Origin: Antarcticimicrobium sp040365005
GTDB lineage: Bacteria > Pseudomonadota > Alphaproteobacteria > Rhodobacterales > Rhodobacteraceae
NCBI RefSeq assembly: GCF_040365005.1
Contig: NZ_BAABWV010000008.1
Span: 62,001 to 126,000, forward strand
Length of the DNA stretch: 64,000 bases
Direction of reading: 5' to 3'
The translations under genes were made by a program, and so were the position numbers. Numbering within the stretch: the stretch's first letter is position 1; each line of letters starts with the position of its first letter. The notes under the pieces were generated by a model. The model made no database searches. It saw only the letters and a list, made by a program, of their open reading frames with translations, and was not told the origin of the DNA. Positions 8,772 to 17,380 of the stretch are shown here, piece by piece.

Positions 8772-8788
8772 GATGCCGCAGTGCGGCA
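8772..8788. promoter_or_regulatory. GATGCSGCAGTGCRG motif, copy 1
   Basis: The sequence GATGCCGCAGTGCGGCA lies in the divergent mdh/TauE spacer. Its TGCCGCAGTGCGGCA core is an imperfect palindrome. Related copies occur at 13879-13893 (inverted, sdhC upstream region) and 18130-18144, and all three are intergenic. A binding-site role is inferred only; PHA-type regulator sites (CTGC-N-GCAG) are one possibility. Confidence 0.4.
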
Positions 8789-8851
8789 AGTGGGTCGACC
8801 GGGGCAGGACCGGAAAAACGTCGAAAACACGGCGCGTTAGGAGAATTTGCG

Positions 8852-9607
8852 ATGTTGGAGTTGAACGCCGGCTTTTTCGCCGTGGCGGCGCCTGCGGTGG
8901 TCTTTGCGGGGGTGTCCAAGGGCGGCTTCGGCTCGGGTGCGGCCTTTGCCGCCTCCACGATTCTGGCGCTGTTCCTCGAGCCGGGGCAGGCGCTTGGGGT
9001 GATGCTGCCGCTGTTGATGCTGATCGACGCGGCCTCGCTGAAACCCTACTGGCGGCGCTGGCACTGGCCCGATGCGCGGCTGTTGATCCTGGGCGGGGTG
9101 CCGGGCGTTGTGCTGGGCGTTGCGCTGTACCGGGTGGCGGACGCGGATCTGATGCGGCTGTTGATCGGCGGAATCTCGATCGCCTTCGTCGGCTGGCAGT
9201 TTGCGCGAGGGCGCGGCTGGATACGCGCATCGCGCGAAAGACTGCCGGGCTGGGCCGGGCTGCTGGCGGGGGTGGTGACCGGGTTCACCAGTTTCGTCAG
9301 CCACGCCGGAGGCCCGGCGGCGGCGGTCTATCTGTTGTCGCAGCGGCTGGACAAGACGCGCTACCAGGCCAGCACGGTGCTGATCTTCGGGGTGCTCAAC
9401 TGCGTGAAGTTCGTGCCCTATGCATTCCTGGGCATGTTCACCTGGCAGACGGCGGTGGCAAACCTGGCGCTGGCGCCGTTCGCATTGCTGGGCACCTGGC
9501 TGGGGGTGCGGGCGCATGATCTGGTGCCCGAACGGCTGTTCTTCGGGCTGACCTATGTGTTGCTGCTGGTGACGGGGGGCAAGCTGATCTGGGACGGGTT
9601 GGGGTGA
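8852..9607 (+). CDS. TauE/SafE-family membrane exporter
   Basis: This is a 251-residue polytopic inner-membrane protein of the TauE/SafE (DUF81) family, whose members export sulfite, sulfoacetate or other small organic anions. The N-terminal half has the family pattern FAGVSKGGFGSG, and a matching segment (HAGGPAAAVYLL) opens the second repeat half, the usual two-fold layout. The ATG at 8852 is chosen because AGGAG lies 7 bp upstream; the frame is open far upstream, but the extension is not membrane-like and overlaps mdh. It is divergent from mdh. The substrate is unknown; two further family members lie at 30.6-32.6 kb. Confidence 0.85.
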   Translation: MLELNAGFFAVAAPAVVFAGVSKGGFGSGAAFAASTILALFLEPGQALGVMLPLLMLIDAASLKPYWRRWHWPDARLLILGGVPGVVLGVALYRVADADLMRLLIGGISIAFVGWQFARGRGWIRASRERLPGWAGLLAGVVTGFTSFVSHAGGPAAAVYLLSQRLDKTRYQASTVLIFGVLNCVKFVPYAFLGMFTWQTAVANLALAPFALLGTWLGVRAHDLVPERLFFGLTYVLLLVTGGKLIWDGLG

Positions 9608-9647
9608 GGGGGCGTCTTTGACGCGTTGCCCGGCCCGCGCGCCCTGG

Positions 9648-9720
9648 CATCCCCGCGAAAGCGGGGACCTCGCGGCGCAACCGTCCAGGAGTCGGGATCC
9701 CCGCCTGCGCGGGGATGACA
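9648..9720. repeat. dispersed intergenic palindromic repeat
   Basis: The element has two hairpin arms. One is CCCCGCGAAAGCGGGG at the left end. The other is ATCCCCGCCTGCGCGGGGAT at the right, and about 30 bp separates them. The outer ends are themselves inverted (CATCCCCGC and GCGGGGATG). This is the form of widely dispersed alphaproteobacterial MITE-like intergenic repeats. It fills the spacer between the exporter and mcl2. Confidence 0.65.
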
Positions 9721-9831
9721 TTTTTCGCGGGCATAACAGATGAGTTTCGCTGCGGCGCGGCGATTTCCCCTTGAATTTTCCGGAAAAGAATGCCCCTTTC
9801 CGGCGCAACATTATGACCCGAGGAGAGTTTC

Positions 9832-10689
9832 ATGGATCCCCGTTCGCGCCCCTATCGTTCCGTCCTTTATATCCCCGGCTCCAAGCCGCGCGCGCTGGAC
9901 AAGGCCCGCAGCCTGCCCGTGGATGCGATCATCTTCGATCTCGAGGACGCGGTTTCGGCGGATGAAAAGGAAAACGCGCGCGACACGCTGAAGGCGGCGC
10001 TGGCCGAGGGTGGCTATGGCGCGCGGGTCAAGATCGTGCGGATCAACGGGCTGGACACCGACTGGGGCGCCGACGACGCCCGCGCGGTCCGTGACATGGA
10101 TGTGGACGCGGTCCTGCTGCCCAAGGTGGGCAGCGCGGCTGACCTCGACGCGCTGGCCGAGATTACCGGCGACCTGCCGATCTGGGCGATGATGGAGACG
10201 CCCAAGGGCATGTTGAACGCCGCCTCGATCGCGGCGCATCCGCGGCTGGCGGGCATGGTGATGGGCACCAACGACCTGGCAAAGGAGTTGCAGACGCGGT
10301 TCCGGCCCGACCGGCTGCCGCTGATGACCGGGCTTGGCCTGTGCGTGTTGGCGGCCAAGGCCGAGGGATTGGTGATCGTCGACGGCGTCTACAACGCCTT
10401 CAAGGATGACGAGGGGCTGGCCGCTGAATGCGCTCAGGGCCGCGACATGGGGTTCGACGGCAAGACCCTGATCCACCCGGCGCAGGTCGAGGTGACCAAC
10501 GCCGCCTTTGCCCCCTCGGACGAAGAAATCGACCTGGCCCGGCGCCAGATCGCCGCCTTTGAAGAGGTCGAAGCCTCGGGGCAGGGGGTGGCGGTGGTCG
10601 ACGGCAAGATCGTCGAGAACCTTCATGTTGTCACCGCGCGGGAAATTCTGGCAAAAGCCGAGGCAATTGAAGCGCTGCAAGCGGGGTAG
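9832..10689 (+). CDS. mcl2: (3S)-malyl-CoA thioesterase (Mcl2-type, HpcH/HpaI family)
   Basis: This 285-residue protein is in the HpcH/HpaI aldolase and citrate-lyase family. Visible landmarks are RSVLYIPGSKPRAL, FDLEDAV (Mg-binding acid), METPKGMLNA, GTNDLAKEL and KTLIHPAQ. In Rhodobacter sphaeroides two paralogues act in the EMC/glyoxylate route: Mcl1 (malyl-CoA/beta-methylmalyl-CoA lyase, about 318 residues) and Mcl2 ((3S)-malyl-CoA thioesterase). The N-terminus and length here fit Mcl2, and the neighbourhood (mdh, mch, sdh) matches. It would release malate from malyl-CoA, giving apparent malate synthase activity together with Mcl1. A GGAG ribosome site precedes the start. Lyase activity cannot be excluded by reading alone. 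Confidence 0.82.
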   Translation: MDPRSRPYRSVLYIPGSKPRALDKARSLPVDAIIFDLEDAVSADEKENARDTLKAALAEGGYGARVKIVRINGLDTDWGADDARAVRDMDVDAVLLPKVGSAADLDALAEITGDLPIWAMMETPKGMLNAASIAAHPRLAGMVMGTNDLAKELQTRFRPDRLPLMTGLGLCVLAAKAEGLVIVDGVYNAFKDDEGLAAECAQGRDMGFDGKTLIHPAQVEVTNAAFAPSDEEIDLARRQIAAFEEVEASGQGVAVVDGKIVENLHVVTAREILAKAEAIEALQAG

Positions 10690-10695
10690 CCAGCG

Positions 10696-11247
10696 ATGGG
10701 TTTTGTTCTTCTGATTCTGGGCGTGGCGCTGTGGTGGGCGGCGCATCTGTTCAAGCGGGTGGCGCCGGCGCGCCGCGCCGCGATGGGCGACAAGGGCAAG
10801 GGCGCGGTGGCGCTGGTGATCCTGGGGGCCGTGATCCTGATGATCCTTGGCTATCGGATGGCCGACGGCGCGTTCTTCTGGGGGCGTCACCCGGCCACGG
10901 TGGGGATCAACAACCTGCTGATGTTGGTGGCGCTTTACCTGACCTCTCCGGGGCCGTCGAAGGGGGCGCTGCTCTACCGGATGCGGCATCCGATGCTGAC
11001 CGGGGTCCTTTTGTGGTCGGTGGCGCATCTCCTGGTGAACGGCGATGTGCCCTCGTTCATCCTGTTCGGCGGTCTGGGAATCTGGACCATCGTCGAGATG
11101 GGCGTGATCAACCGGGCCGAGCCGGACTGGACCCCGCCGGCGAAGGGCAGCCTGGGCAAGGACGCGATGTTCCTGGCGATCAGCGCGGTGCTGTTGGTGG
11201 TGATCGGCTACATCCACCTGTGGCTTGGCTATCCGGCATTTGGGTGA
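10696..11247 (+). CDS. NnrU family membrane protein
   Basis: This 183-residue inner-membrane protein has about five hydrophobic helices. The segment RHPMLTGVLLWSVAHLLVNGD is the NnrU family signature. NnrU was named from denitrifying Rhodobacter, where it is needed for expression or activity of nitric-oxide reductase; the molecular role is unknown and many non-denitrifiers carry it. It starts 6 bp after the mcl2 stop and is followed closely by a DUF1737 gene and mch, so it is most likely co-transcribed with the EMC genes. No denitrification gene is nearby. Confidence 0.85.
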   Translation: MGFVLLILGVALWWAAHLFKRVAPARRAAMGDKGKGAVALVILGAVILMILGYRMADGAFFWGRHPATVGINNLLMLVALYLTSPGPSKGALLYRMRHPMLTGVLLWSVAHLLVNGDVPSFILFGGLGIWTIVEMGVINRAEPDWTPPAKGSLGKDAMFLAISAVLLVVIGYIHLWLGYPAFG

Positions 11248-11255
11248 GGACGAAG

Positions 11256-11462
11256 ATGAGCACGATTTACCGTTTCCTGACCGAGGACGACACCTCGGCG
11301 TTTTGCCACAAGGTCAGCGCGGCGCTGGCCAAGGGGTGGGTGCTGCAGGGGCCGCCCACCTATGCCTTTGACGCGGCGCGCGGTGTGATGCGCTGTGGCC
11401 AGGCGGTCACCAAACAGGTGGAGGCCGCCTATTCCCCCGACATGAAACTAGGAGAACAGTGA
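11256..11462 (+). CDS. DUF1737-like small protein
   Basis: This is a 68-residue soluble protein. It starts with YRFLTEDDTSAF and carries a GWVLQGPPTYAF segment, the pattern of the small DUF1737 family, whose function is unknown. The ATG at 11256 follows a GAGGACGAAG ribosome site. The stop codon ends at 11462, immediately before the mch ATG at 11463, so translation is tightly coupled with mch. Confidence 0.75.
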   Translation: MSTIYRFLTEDDTSAFCHKVSAALAKGWVLQGPPTYAFDAARGVMRCGQAVTKQVEAAYSPDMKLGEQ

Positions 11463-12503
11463 ATGGCCCAGAGCCAGCAAAAAACCAACCCGGGCCGGTT
11501 TTTCGAGGATTACGCGGTCGGGGACGTGTTGAAGCACGCGGTTCCGCGCACCGTCTCGGGGGGCGAGCGGGCGCTGTACCATGCGCTCTACCCGGCGCGG
11601 CACGCGCTTTATTCCTCGGACACATTCGCGCAGGCCTGCGGGCTGGCGTCCTCTCCGATCGACGATCTGGCCGCCTTTCACGTGGTGTTCGGCAAGACGG
11701 TGCCGGATGTTTCGCTGAACGCGGTGGCGAACCTTGGCTATGCCGAGGGGCGGTGGCTGAAGCCGGTCTTTGCGGGCGATACCCTACGCTCGGAGTCCGA
11801 GGTGATCGGGGTCAAGCAGAACTCCAGCGGCAAGACCGGCGTGGTCTATGTGCGTACCCGTGGCCTGAACCAGCGCGACGAGGTGGTGATGGAATACGTG
11901 CGCTGGGTGATGGTGCGCAAATCCGATCTTGACGCGCCGGCGCCCGAGGCGGTGGTGCCCGAGCTGAAAAAGGGGCTGGCCGCTGCGGATCTGGTGATCC
12001 CCGAAGGGCTGGATTTCAGCGATTACGATTTCGATCTGGCGGGCGAGCCGCATCGCTGGGGCGATTACGAGATCGGCGAACAGATCGACCACGTCGACGG
12101 TGTCACCATCGAAGAGGCGGAGCACATGATGGCCACGCGCCTTTGGCAGAACACCGCCAAGGTGCATTTCGACCTGACCTTTCGCCCTGACGGGCGGCTG
12201 ATCTACGGCGGGCACGTGATCAGCATGGCGCGGGCGCTGTCGTTCAACGGGCTGGCCAATGCGCAGATGATCGTCGGGCTGAACGGCGGGGCGCATGCCA
12301 ACCCCTGTTTCGCCGGCGACACGGTCAAGGCGTGGTCCGAGGTGCTGGACAAGGCCGAGACCAGTGCGCCGGGTGTCGGCGCGGTGCGGCTGCGGCTGGT
12401 GGCGACCAAGGGCGGCGCGCCGTTCGAGTTGCGCGGCGCCGATGGCAAGTACCTGCCCGATGTGCTGCTCGATCTCGACTACTGGGCGTTGATGCCGATG
12501 TAA
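11463..12503 (+). CDS. mch: mesaconyl-CoA hydratase (beta-methylmalyl-CoA dehydratase)
   Basis: This enzyme hydrates mesaconyl-C1-CoA to beta-methylmalyl-CoA in the EMC pathway of acetyl-CoA assimilation. The protein has 346 residues and two MaoC-like hotdog halves. The N-terminal half opens with GRFFEDYAVGDVLKH, and the second repeats the theme with WGDYEIGEQIDH. Length and layout match Rhodobacter Mch (about 340 residues). It sits at the end of the mcl2-NnrU-DUF1737-mch run. Pathway partners ecm and ccr lie 10-15 kb further on. Confidence 0.9.
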   Translation: MAQSQQKTNPGRFFEDYAVGDVLKHAVPRTVSGGERALYHALYPARHALYSSDTFAQACGLASSPIDDLAAFHVVFGKTVPDVSLNAVANLGYAEGRWLKPVFAGDTLRSESEVIGVKQNSSGKTGVVYVRTRGLNQRDEVVMEYVRWVMVRKSDLDAPAPEAVVPELKKGLAAADLVIPEGLDFSDYDFDLAGEPHRWGDYEIGEQIDHVDGVTIEEAEHMMATRLWQNTAKVHFDLTFRPDGRLIYGGHVISMARALSFNGLANAQMIVGLNGGAHANPCFAGDTVKAWSEVLDKAETSAPGVGAVRLRLVATKGGAPFELRGADGKYLPDVLLDLDYWALMPM

Positions 12504-12518
12504 GGATGTGCGGCGGGG

Positions 12519-13643
12519 TCAGGCCCCGCCGTTTTCCTTGAGCCAGTTGGCAATCACCGGCCATTCCTCGGCCAGCGTGTGGGATCCCATGAACAGACCG
12601 ATATGGCCGCCGGGGACAAGTTTCTCGGTGATCTTCTCTTCCGGGGTGCCGATCAGGTCGCGGGCGGCAAACACCTGTTCCCGGGTGGTGATGTCGTCAT
12701 TCTCGCCCGCCAGCAGGTAGGTCGGGCAGGTGATCTGTTTCAGCGACAGTTTCTGCCCCAGCGCGATGAACTCGCCCTTGGCGAACAGGTTCTGTTTGAA
12801 CAGCAGGTCGATCGCCTGGATGTAATAGACCCCGGGCAGATCGAGCGGGTTTTCGTACCAGCTTTCAAAGGTCTTGGTCCGCTTGATGTAATCGAGGTCG
12901 TCCATCTGGGCGTAGAGGTCGAGGTATTTCCCCAGGTAGTGCTTGTCGGGGTGCATGTTCTTCCAGCCCGCCAGCATGTAGCGGCCCGGCATCCGTCCGT
13001 GACCCCGTTTGATCAGCGTCTTGTAAAAGCTGAGCGGAAGGTGGTGCGCCATGTCGCGGATTGGTCCGTCCCCGGCATCGGTGTCGATCGGCGATCCGGC
13101 GAGCACCAGGCTTTCCACCTTGTCGGGAAACCGGCAGGCATACATCGCCGACATCCAACCGCCCTGACACAGGCCGACCAGATTGACCCGCCCGCCCAGA
13201 TCGTCGACCACGACGTTGATCTCGGCCAGGTACTTGTCGATGTCGAAATTGCGCATCTCGGGGGTGGCGGATTTCCAGTCGGTCACCAGCAACCGACCGA
13301 TCCCGTTGTCCAGCAGGGTTCTGGCCAGGCTCTGCCCCTCGGAGAAGTCCGCGATGGTCGAGCTGTGGCCCGCGAAGGGGGCGTCGATCAGGACCGGGAT
13401 GCCCTTGGCGTCGTCCGCCGAGAAATCCCGCAGCCGCATGGTGTCCAGATCCAGGCGAATGGTGTTGGGGGTTGCCCATTTCGGGTCGGGCGGGTGCGCG
13501 ACTTTTCCGGCGAGATCGACGAATTTCATGTTGCGCTGGAACAGGTCCAGCCCCAGTTCGCCCATTTCGACCCCGGCCGCCAGGGGCCAGAAGAACGGGA
13601 CGCTGCTTTCATGGATCGGTGTCTTGCTTTCAGGCTGAGTCAT
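12519..13643 (-). CDS. PhaC-like alpha/beta hydrolase with cysteine nucleophile
   Basis: This 374-residue alpha/beta-hydrolase resembles polyhydroxyalkanoate synthases and related intracellular depolymerases. The nucleophile elbow is GLCQGG with Cys159 in place of serine. ENDDITT provides the acid and PGGHIGLF the catalytic histidine near the C-terminus. The length is near class III PhaC (about 355) and well below class I (about 590). The ATG at 13643 is chosen for its AAGGAAC ribosome site; the frame runs further upstream through non-conserved sequence. It converges on mch and diverges from sdhC. PHA and the EMC pathway share crotonyl-/3-hydroxybutyryl-CoA, so a role in PHA turnover is plausible but inferred. 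Confidence 0.7.
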   Translation of the reverse strand: MTQPESKTPIHESSVPFFWPLAAGVEMGELGLDLFQRNMKFVDLAGKVAHPPDPKWATPNTIRLDLDTMRLRDFSADDAKGIPVLIDAPFAGHSSTIADFSEGQSLARTLLDNGIGRLLVTDWKSATPEMRNFDIDKYLAEINVVVDDLGGRVNLVGLCQGGWMSAMYACRFPDKVESLVLAGSPIDTDAGDGPIRDMAHHLPLSFYKTLIKRGHGRMPGRYMLAGWKNMHPDKHYLGKYLDLYAQMDDLDYIKRTKTFESWYENPLDLPGVYYIQAIDLLFKQNLFAKGEFIALGQKLSLKQITCPTYLLAGENDDITTREQVFAARDLIGTPEEKITEKLVPGGHIGLFMGSHTLAEEWPVIANWLKENGGA

Positions 13644-13836
13644 CGCGACGTTCCTTTTGATCCGCGGATCTCCTCCCCTGCCCTTGATATTTCGGCGCGT
13701 GGCGGGGCGGATGCAAGGGCGGACGCCGAGGACGCGCAGGAAACAGCCGCAGGGTGGGTGGGTGCGCAGGAGAGCCAGACTCAAGGCGACGCCGCACATG
13801 TTCCGGTGCGAGGTGGCGGCGTGAAACCCCGATTTT

Positions 13837-13867
13837 CGTGATCACGCGCCGGTTTCATGTGATCACA
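13837..13867 (+). promoter_or_regulatory. tandem TGTGATCACA-type operator upstream of sdhC
   Basis: CGTGATCACG (13837-13846) and TGTGATCACA (13858-13867) lie with starts 21 bp apart. The nearer copy ends 114 bp before the sdhC ATG. Spacing and distance repeat the layout before sucC. The rest of the 338-bp gap (13644-13981) holds the PhaC-like gene leader, an AT-rich likely promoter stretch around 13866-13915 and motif copy 2 at 13879, but no gene. Confidence 0.72.
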
Positions 13868-13878
13868 TTTAAGAAATT

Positions 13879-13893
13879 CTGCACTGCCGCATC
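13879..13893. promoter_or_regulatory. GATGCSGCAGTGCRG motif, copy 2 (inverted)
   Basis: CTGCACTGCCGCATC is the exact reverse complement of the 15 bases at 18130-18144. It lies 11 bp downstream of the sdhC operator pair, so it could act on sdh expression. Function is inferred only. Confidence 0.4.
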
Positions 13894-13981
13894 AAAAAAC
13901 CATGGAATTTGATACGCCGCGCACGTGACACTGGCACAAGAAAAGGCGTAGTAAAACGCAGCCAACCGGAAAGGAGCCAAC

Positions 13982-14365
13982 ATGGCCGATGTCAATCGGG
14001 GCGAACGCCCGCTTTCGCCGCACCTCTCGATCTATCGCCCTCAGCTTACCTCAATCACCTCGATCCTGACCCGGATCACCGGCAACGCGTTGCTGGTGGC
14101 GGCGGTTCTGATCGTCTGGTGGTTTCTCGCCGCAGCAACCTCGCCAGAGTATTTCGCCCTGGCCGACGCGGTGATCACGAGCTGGTTCGGAGATCTGGTG
14201 ATGTTCCTGTCGCTCTGGGCGTTGTGGTATCACACGCTGGCCGGGATCCGGCACCTGATCTGGGACAATGCCAAGATGCTGGAACTTGACGCCGCGACCA
14301 AGCTGGGCTGGGCCATCATCGCGGGCTCTGTCCTGCTGACCCTGTTCACCGTCGTCGTGATCTGA
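13982..14365 (+). CDS. sdhC: succinate dehydrogenase cytochrome b556 subunit
   Basis: This is a membrane anchor of complex II, with 127 residues and three hydrophobic helices. The N-terminus has RPLSPHLSIYRP, the family signature around the quinone site. His84 in YHTLAGIRHLIWD is the expected haem b ligand. It is the first gene of sdhCDAB, with a good AAGGAG ribosome site. A tandem palindrome shared with the sucC operon lies upstream. Confidence 0.96.
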   Translation: MADVNRGERPLSPHLSIYRPQLTSITSILTRITGNALLVAAVLIVWWFLAAATSPEYFALADAVITSWFGDLVMFLSLWALWYHTLAGIRHLIWDNAKMLELDAATKLGWAIIAGSVLLTLFTVVVI

Positions 14366-14376
14366 AGGAGGTTCCC

Positions 14377-14748
14377 ATGCGTTACATTACCGACCGCAAG
14401 CGCGTCGACGGCCTGGGCGCCGCCAAGTCCGGCGTACATCATTTCTGGGTGATGAAGGTCAGCTCCGTCGCCCTGCTGGGGCTGATCCCGCTGTTCGTCT
14501 TTACCTTTGGCCCGATGCTGGGCCAGCCGCATGACGTGGTGCTCGAGTATTTCTCGCGGCCGTTCCCGGCGATCGTCGCGGCGCTGACCATCCTGGTCAG
14601 CTTCCGTCACTTCAAGGACGGTGTGCAGGTGCTGATCGAGGACTATGTCCACGGCTGGGCGCAACGGGCATTGATCATCGCGATGATCCTGCTGAGCTAC
14701 TCGGCGGCGGCTGTCGGCCTGTTCGCCATCGCCCGCATCGCGCTCTAA
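14377..14748 (+). CDS. sdhD: succinate dehydrogenase membrane anchor subunit
   Basis: This is the second membrane anchor of complex II, with 123 residues and three helices. The segment FRHFKDGVQVLIEDYVH holds the haem-ligand histidine (His78) and the quinone-site Asp/Tyr region in the usual SdhD spacing. It starts 11 bp after sdhC with an AAGGAGG ribosome site and is followed by sdhA after 22 bp. Confidence 0.95.
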   Translation: MRYITDRKRVDGLGAAKSGVHHFWVMKVSSVALLGLIPLFVFTFGPMLGQPHDVVLEYFSRPFPAIVAALTILVSFRHFKDGVQVLIEDYVHGWAQRALIIAMILLSYSAAAVGLFAIARIAL

Positions 14749-14770
14749 CTCCGAACGGGAGACAAGAAGA

Positions 14771-16576
14771 ATGGCTGCTTACGAATTTGAAACCCACGAA
14801 TACGACGTGGTGGTTGTCGGTGCCGGTGGCGCCGGTCTGCGCGCGACGCTGGGCATGGCCGAGCAGGGGCTGCGCACCGCCTGCGTGACCAAGGTGTTCC
14901 CGACCCGGTCGCACACGGTGGCGGCACAGGGGGGCATCGCCGCCTCGCTGTCCAACATGGGGCCGGACAACTGGCAGTGGCACATGTACGACACCGTCAA
15001 GGGGTCGGACTGGCTGGGCGATACCGACGCGATGGAATACCTGACGCGGTCCGCCCCCAAGGCGGTGTACGAGCTGGAGCACTACGGCGTGCCGTTCAGC
15101 CGGACCGAAGAGGGCAAGATCTATCAGCGCCCGTTCGGCGGCCACACCACCGAGTTCGGCGATGGTCCGCCGGTGCAGCGCACCTGCGCCGCCGCCGACC
15201 GCACCGGCCACGCGATCCTGCACACGCTGTATGGTCAGAGCCTCAAGAACAACGCGGAATTCTACATCGAGTATTTCGCCATCGACCTGATCATGTCGGA
15301 CGACGGCGTCTGCCAGGGTGTCGTGTGCTGGAAGCTGGATGACGGTACCATGCACGTGTTCAACGCCAAGACCGTGGTGCTGGCCACCGGCGGTTACGGA
15401 CGCGCCTTCTTCTCCTGCACCTCGGCGCATACCTGCACCGGCGACGGTGGCGGCATGGTGACACGCGCGGGCCTGCCGATGCAGGACATGGAGTTCGTGC
15501 AGTTCCACCCGACCGGCATCTATGGCGCCGGCTGCCTGATCACCGAGGGCGCCCGCGGCGAAGGCGGCTATCTGACCAACTCCGAGGGCGAACGGTTCAT
15601 GGAGCGCTATGCGCCCCAGTACAAGGACCTGGCGCCGCGCGACTATGTCAGCCGCTCGATGACCATGGAGATCCGCGAGGGTCGCGGGGTCGGCGAGCTG
15701 GGCGATCACATCCACCTGAACCTGAGCCACCTGCCGCCCGAGGCGCTGGCGGAACGGCTGCCGGGGATCTCGGAAAGCGCCAAGATTTTCGCCGGCGTCG
15801 ACGTGACCAAGGAGCCGATCCCGGTTCTGCCCACGGTGCACTACAACATGGGCGGCATTCCGACCAACTACTGGGGCGAGGTTCTGAACCCCACCGCCGA
15901 GGATCCCAACGCGGTCGTGCCCGGCCTGATGGCCGTGGGCGAGGCGGGCTGTGCCAGCGTGCACGGCGCCAACCGGCTTGGCTCCAACTCGCTGATCGAC
16001 CTGGTGGTCTTTGGTCGCGCAGCCGCGATCCGCGCCGGCAAGGTGGTCGACCCCGAGGCGCCGAACCCCGAGCTGAACACCGCCTCGGTCGACAAGGCGT
16101 TTGACCGGTTCGACGGGCTGCGCCACGCCAAGGGCGGCCTGCCCACCGCCGAGTTGCGGCTGGAGATGCAGCGCACCATGCAGGCGGACGCGGCGGTGTT
16201 CCGCACCGACAAGACGCTGAAGGAAGGCGTCGAGAAGATGACCGCGATCGCCGCCAAGATGGGCGACCTGTCCGTCACCGACCGCAGCCTGGTGTGGAAC
16301 AGCGACCTGATGGAAACGCTGGAACTGACCAACCTGATGCCCAACGCGCTGGCCACCATCCACGGCGCCGAGGCCCGCAAGGAAAGCCGCGGCGCCCATG
16401 CCTCGGAGGATCACCCCGCGCGCGACGACGAGAACTGGCGCGTGCACACGATCAGCCGCGTCGAGGGCAACCAGGTTGATCTGAGCTATCGCCCGGTGAT
16501 CCTCGACCCGCTGACCACCGAGGCGGAAGGCGGCATCGAGCTCAAGAAAATCGCGCCCAAGGCGCGGACCTTCTGA
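14771..16576 (+). CDS. sdhA: succinate dehydrogenase flavoprotein subunit
   Basis: This catalytic FAD subunit oxidises succinate to fumarate on the cytoplasmic face of complex II. It has 601 residues, as expected. GAGGAGLRA is the FAD-binding loop, and SHTVAAQGG contains the histidine (His48) that bonds covalently to FAD. QFHPTGI and the HGANRLGSNSL segment belong to the substrate and FAD domains. It lies between sdhD and sdhB in a compact operon. Confidence 0.98.
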   Translation: MAAYEFETHEYDVVVVGAGGAGLRATLGMAEQGLRTACVTKVFPTRSHTVAAQGGIAASLSNMGPDNWQWHMYDTVKGSDWLGDTDAMEYLTRSAPKAVYELEHYGVPFSRTEEGKIYQRPFGGHTTEFGDGPPVQRTCAAADRTGHAILHTLYGQSLKNNAEFYIEYFAIDLIMSDDGVCQGVVCWKLDDGTMHVFNAKTVVLATGGYGRAFFSCTSAHTCTGDGGGMVTRAGLPMQDMEFVQFHPTGIYGAGCLITEGARGEGGYLTNSEGERFMERYAPQYKDLAPRDYVSRSMTMEIREGRGVGELGDHIHLNLSHLPPEALAERLPGISESAKIFAGVDVTKEPIPVLPTVHYNMGGIPTNYWGEVLNPTAEDPNAVVPGLMAVGEAGCASVHGANRLGSNSLIDLVVFGRAAAIRAGKVVDPEAPNPELNTASVDKAFDRFDGLRHAKGGLPTAELRLEMQRTMQADAAVFRTDKTLKEGVEKMTAIAAKMGDLSVTDRSLVWNSDLMETLELTNLMPNALATIHGAEARKESRGAHASEDHPARDDENWRVHTISRVEGNQVDLSYRPVILDPLTTEAEGGIELKKIAPKARTF

Positions 16577-16590
16577 GGAGAGACAGACCC

Positions 16591-17370
16591 ATGGTTCAAC
16601 TTGCACTCCCGAAGAATTCCCGGATCACCACCGGCAAGACCTGGCCGAAGCCCGAGGGCGCGACCAACCTGCGGACGTTCAAGATCTATCGCTGGAACCC
16701 GGACGACGGGCAGAACCCGCGTGTCGACACCTATTTCGTCGACATGGACAAATGCGGGCCGATGGTTCTGGACGCGCTGATCAAGATCAAGAACGAGATC
16801 GACCCGACCCTGACCTTTCGCCGGTCCTGCCGCGAGGGGATCTGTGGCTCTTGCGCGATGAACATCGACGGGATCAACACGCTGGCCTGCATCTATGGTC
16901 TCGACGAGATCAAGGGTGACGTGAAGATCTATCCGCTGCCGCACATGCCGGTGGTCAAGGACCTGATCCCCGACCTGACGCATTTCTATGCCCAGCACGC
17001 CAGCATCATGCCCTGGCTGGAGACCAAGACCAACCGCCCGGCGAAAGAGTGGAAGCAGTCGATCGAGGACCGCAAGAAACTCGACGGGCTGTATGAATGC
17101 GTGATGTGTGCCTCCTGCTCGACCTCCTGCCCGAGCTACTGGTGGAACGGCGATCGGTACCTGGGACCGGCCGCGCTGCTGCATGCCTATCGCTGGATCA
17201 TCGACAGCCGCGACGAGGCCACCGGCGAGCGTCTGGATCAGCTTGAGGATCCGTTCAAGCTGTATCGCTGCCACACGATCATGAACTGCACCAAGACCTG
17301 CCCCAAGGGGCTGAACCCGGCGAAGGCCATCGCCGAGATCAAGAACCTGATGGTGAAACGCGCGGTCTGA
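16591..17370 (+). CDS. sdhB: succinate dehydrogenase iron-sulfur subunit
   Basis: This electron-transfer subunit of complex II has 259 residues. Cys80, Cys85, Cys88 and Cys100 (CREGICGSC...C) bind the [2Fe-2S] cluster. CVMCASCSTSCP and the later CHTIMNCTKTCPKG bind the [4Fe-4S] and [3Fe-4S] clusters. It starts 14 bp after sdhA and ends the core operon; a ZIP transporter gene begins 10 bp later and may be co-transcribed. Confidence 0.98.
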   Translation: MVQLALPKNSRITTGKTWPKPEGATNLRTFKIYRWNPDDGQNPRVDTYFVDMDKCGPMVLDALIKIKNEIDPTLTFRRSCREGICGSCAMNIDGINTLACIYGLDEIKGDVKIYPLPHMPVVKDLIPDLTHFYAQHASIMPWLETKTNRPAKEWKQSIEDRKKLDGLYECVMCASCSTSCPSYWWNGDRYLGPAALLHAYRWIIDSRDEATGERLDQLEDPFKLYRCHTIMNCTKTCPKGLNPAKAIAEIKNLMVKRAV

Positions 17371-17380
17371 GATCGGGGTC

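Noticed and set aside
7487..8851. An N-terminal extension of the TauE-like exporter
   Set aside because: The extra residues lie antisense to mdh, have no membrane character, and a good ribosome site precedes the ATG at 8852.
14169..14178. GGTGATCACG inside sdhC as a third operator
   Set aside because: It is inside coding sequence and lacks the paired copy 21 bp away; a single GATCAC match is common in this DNA.
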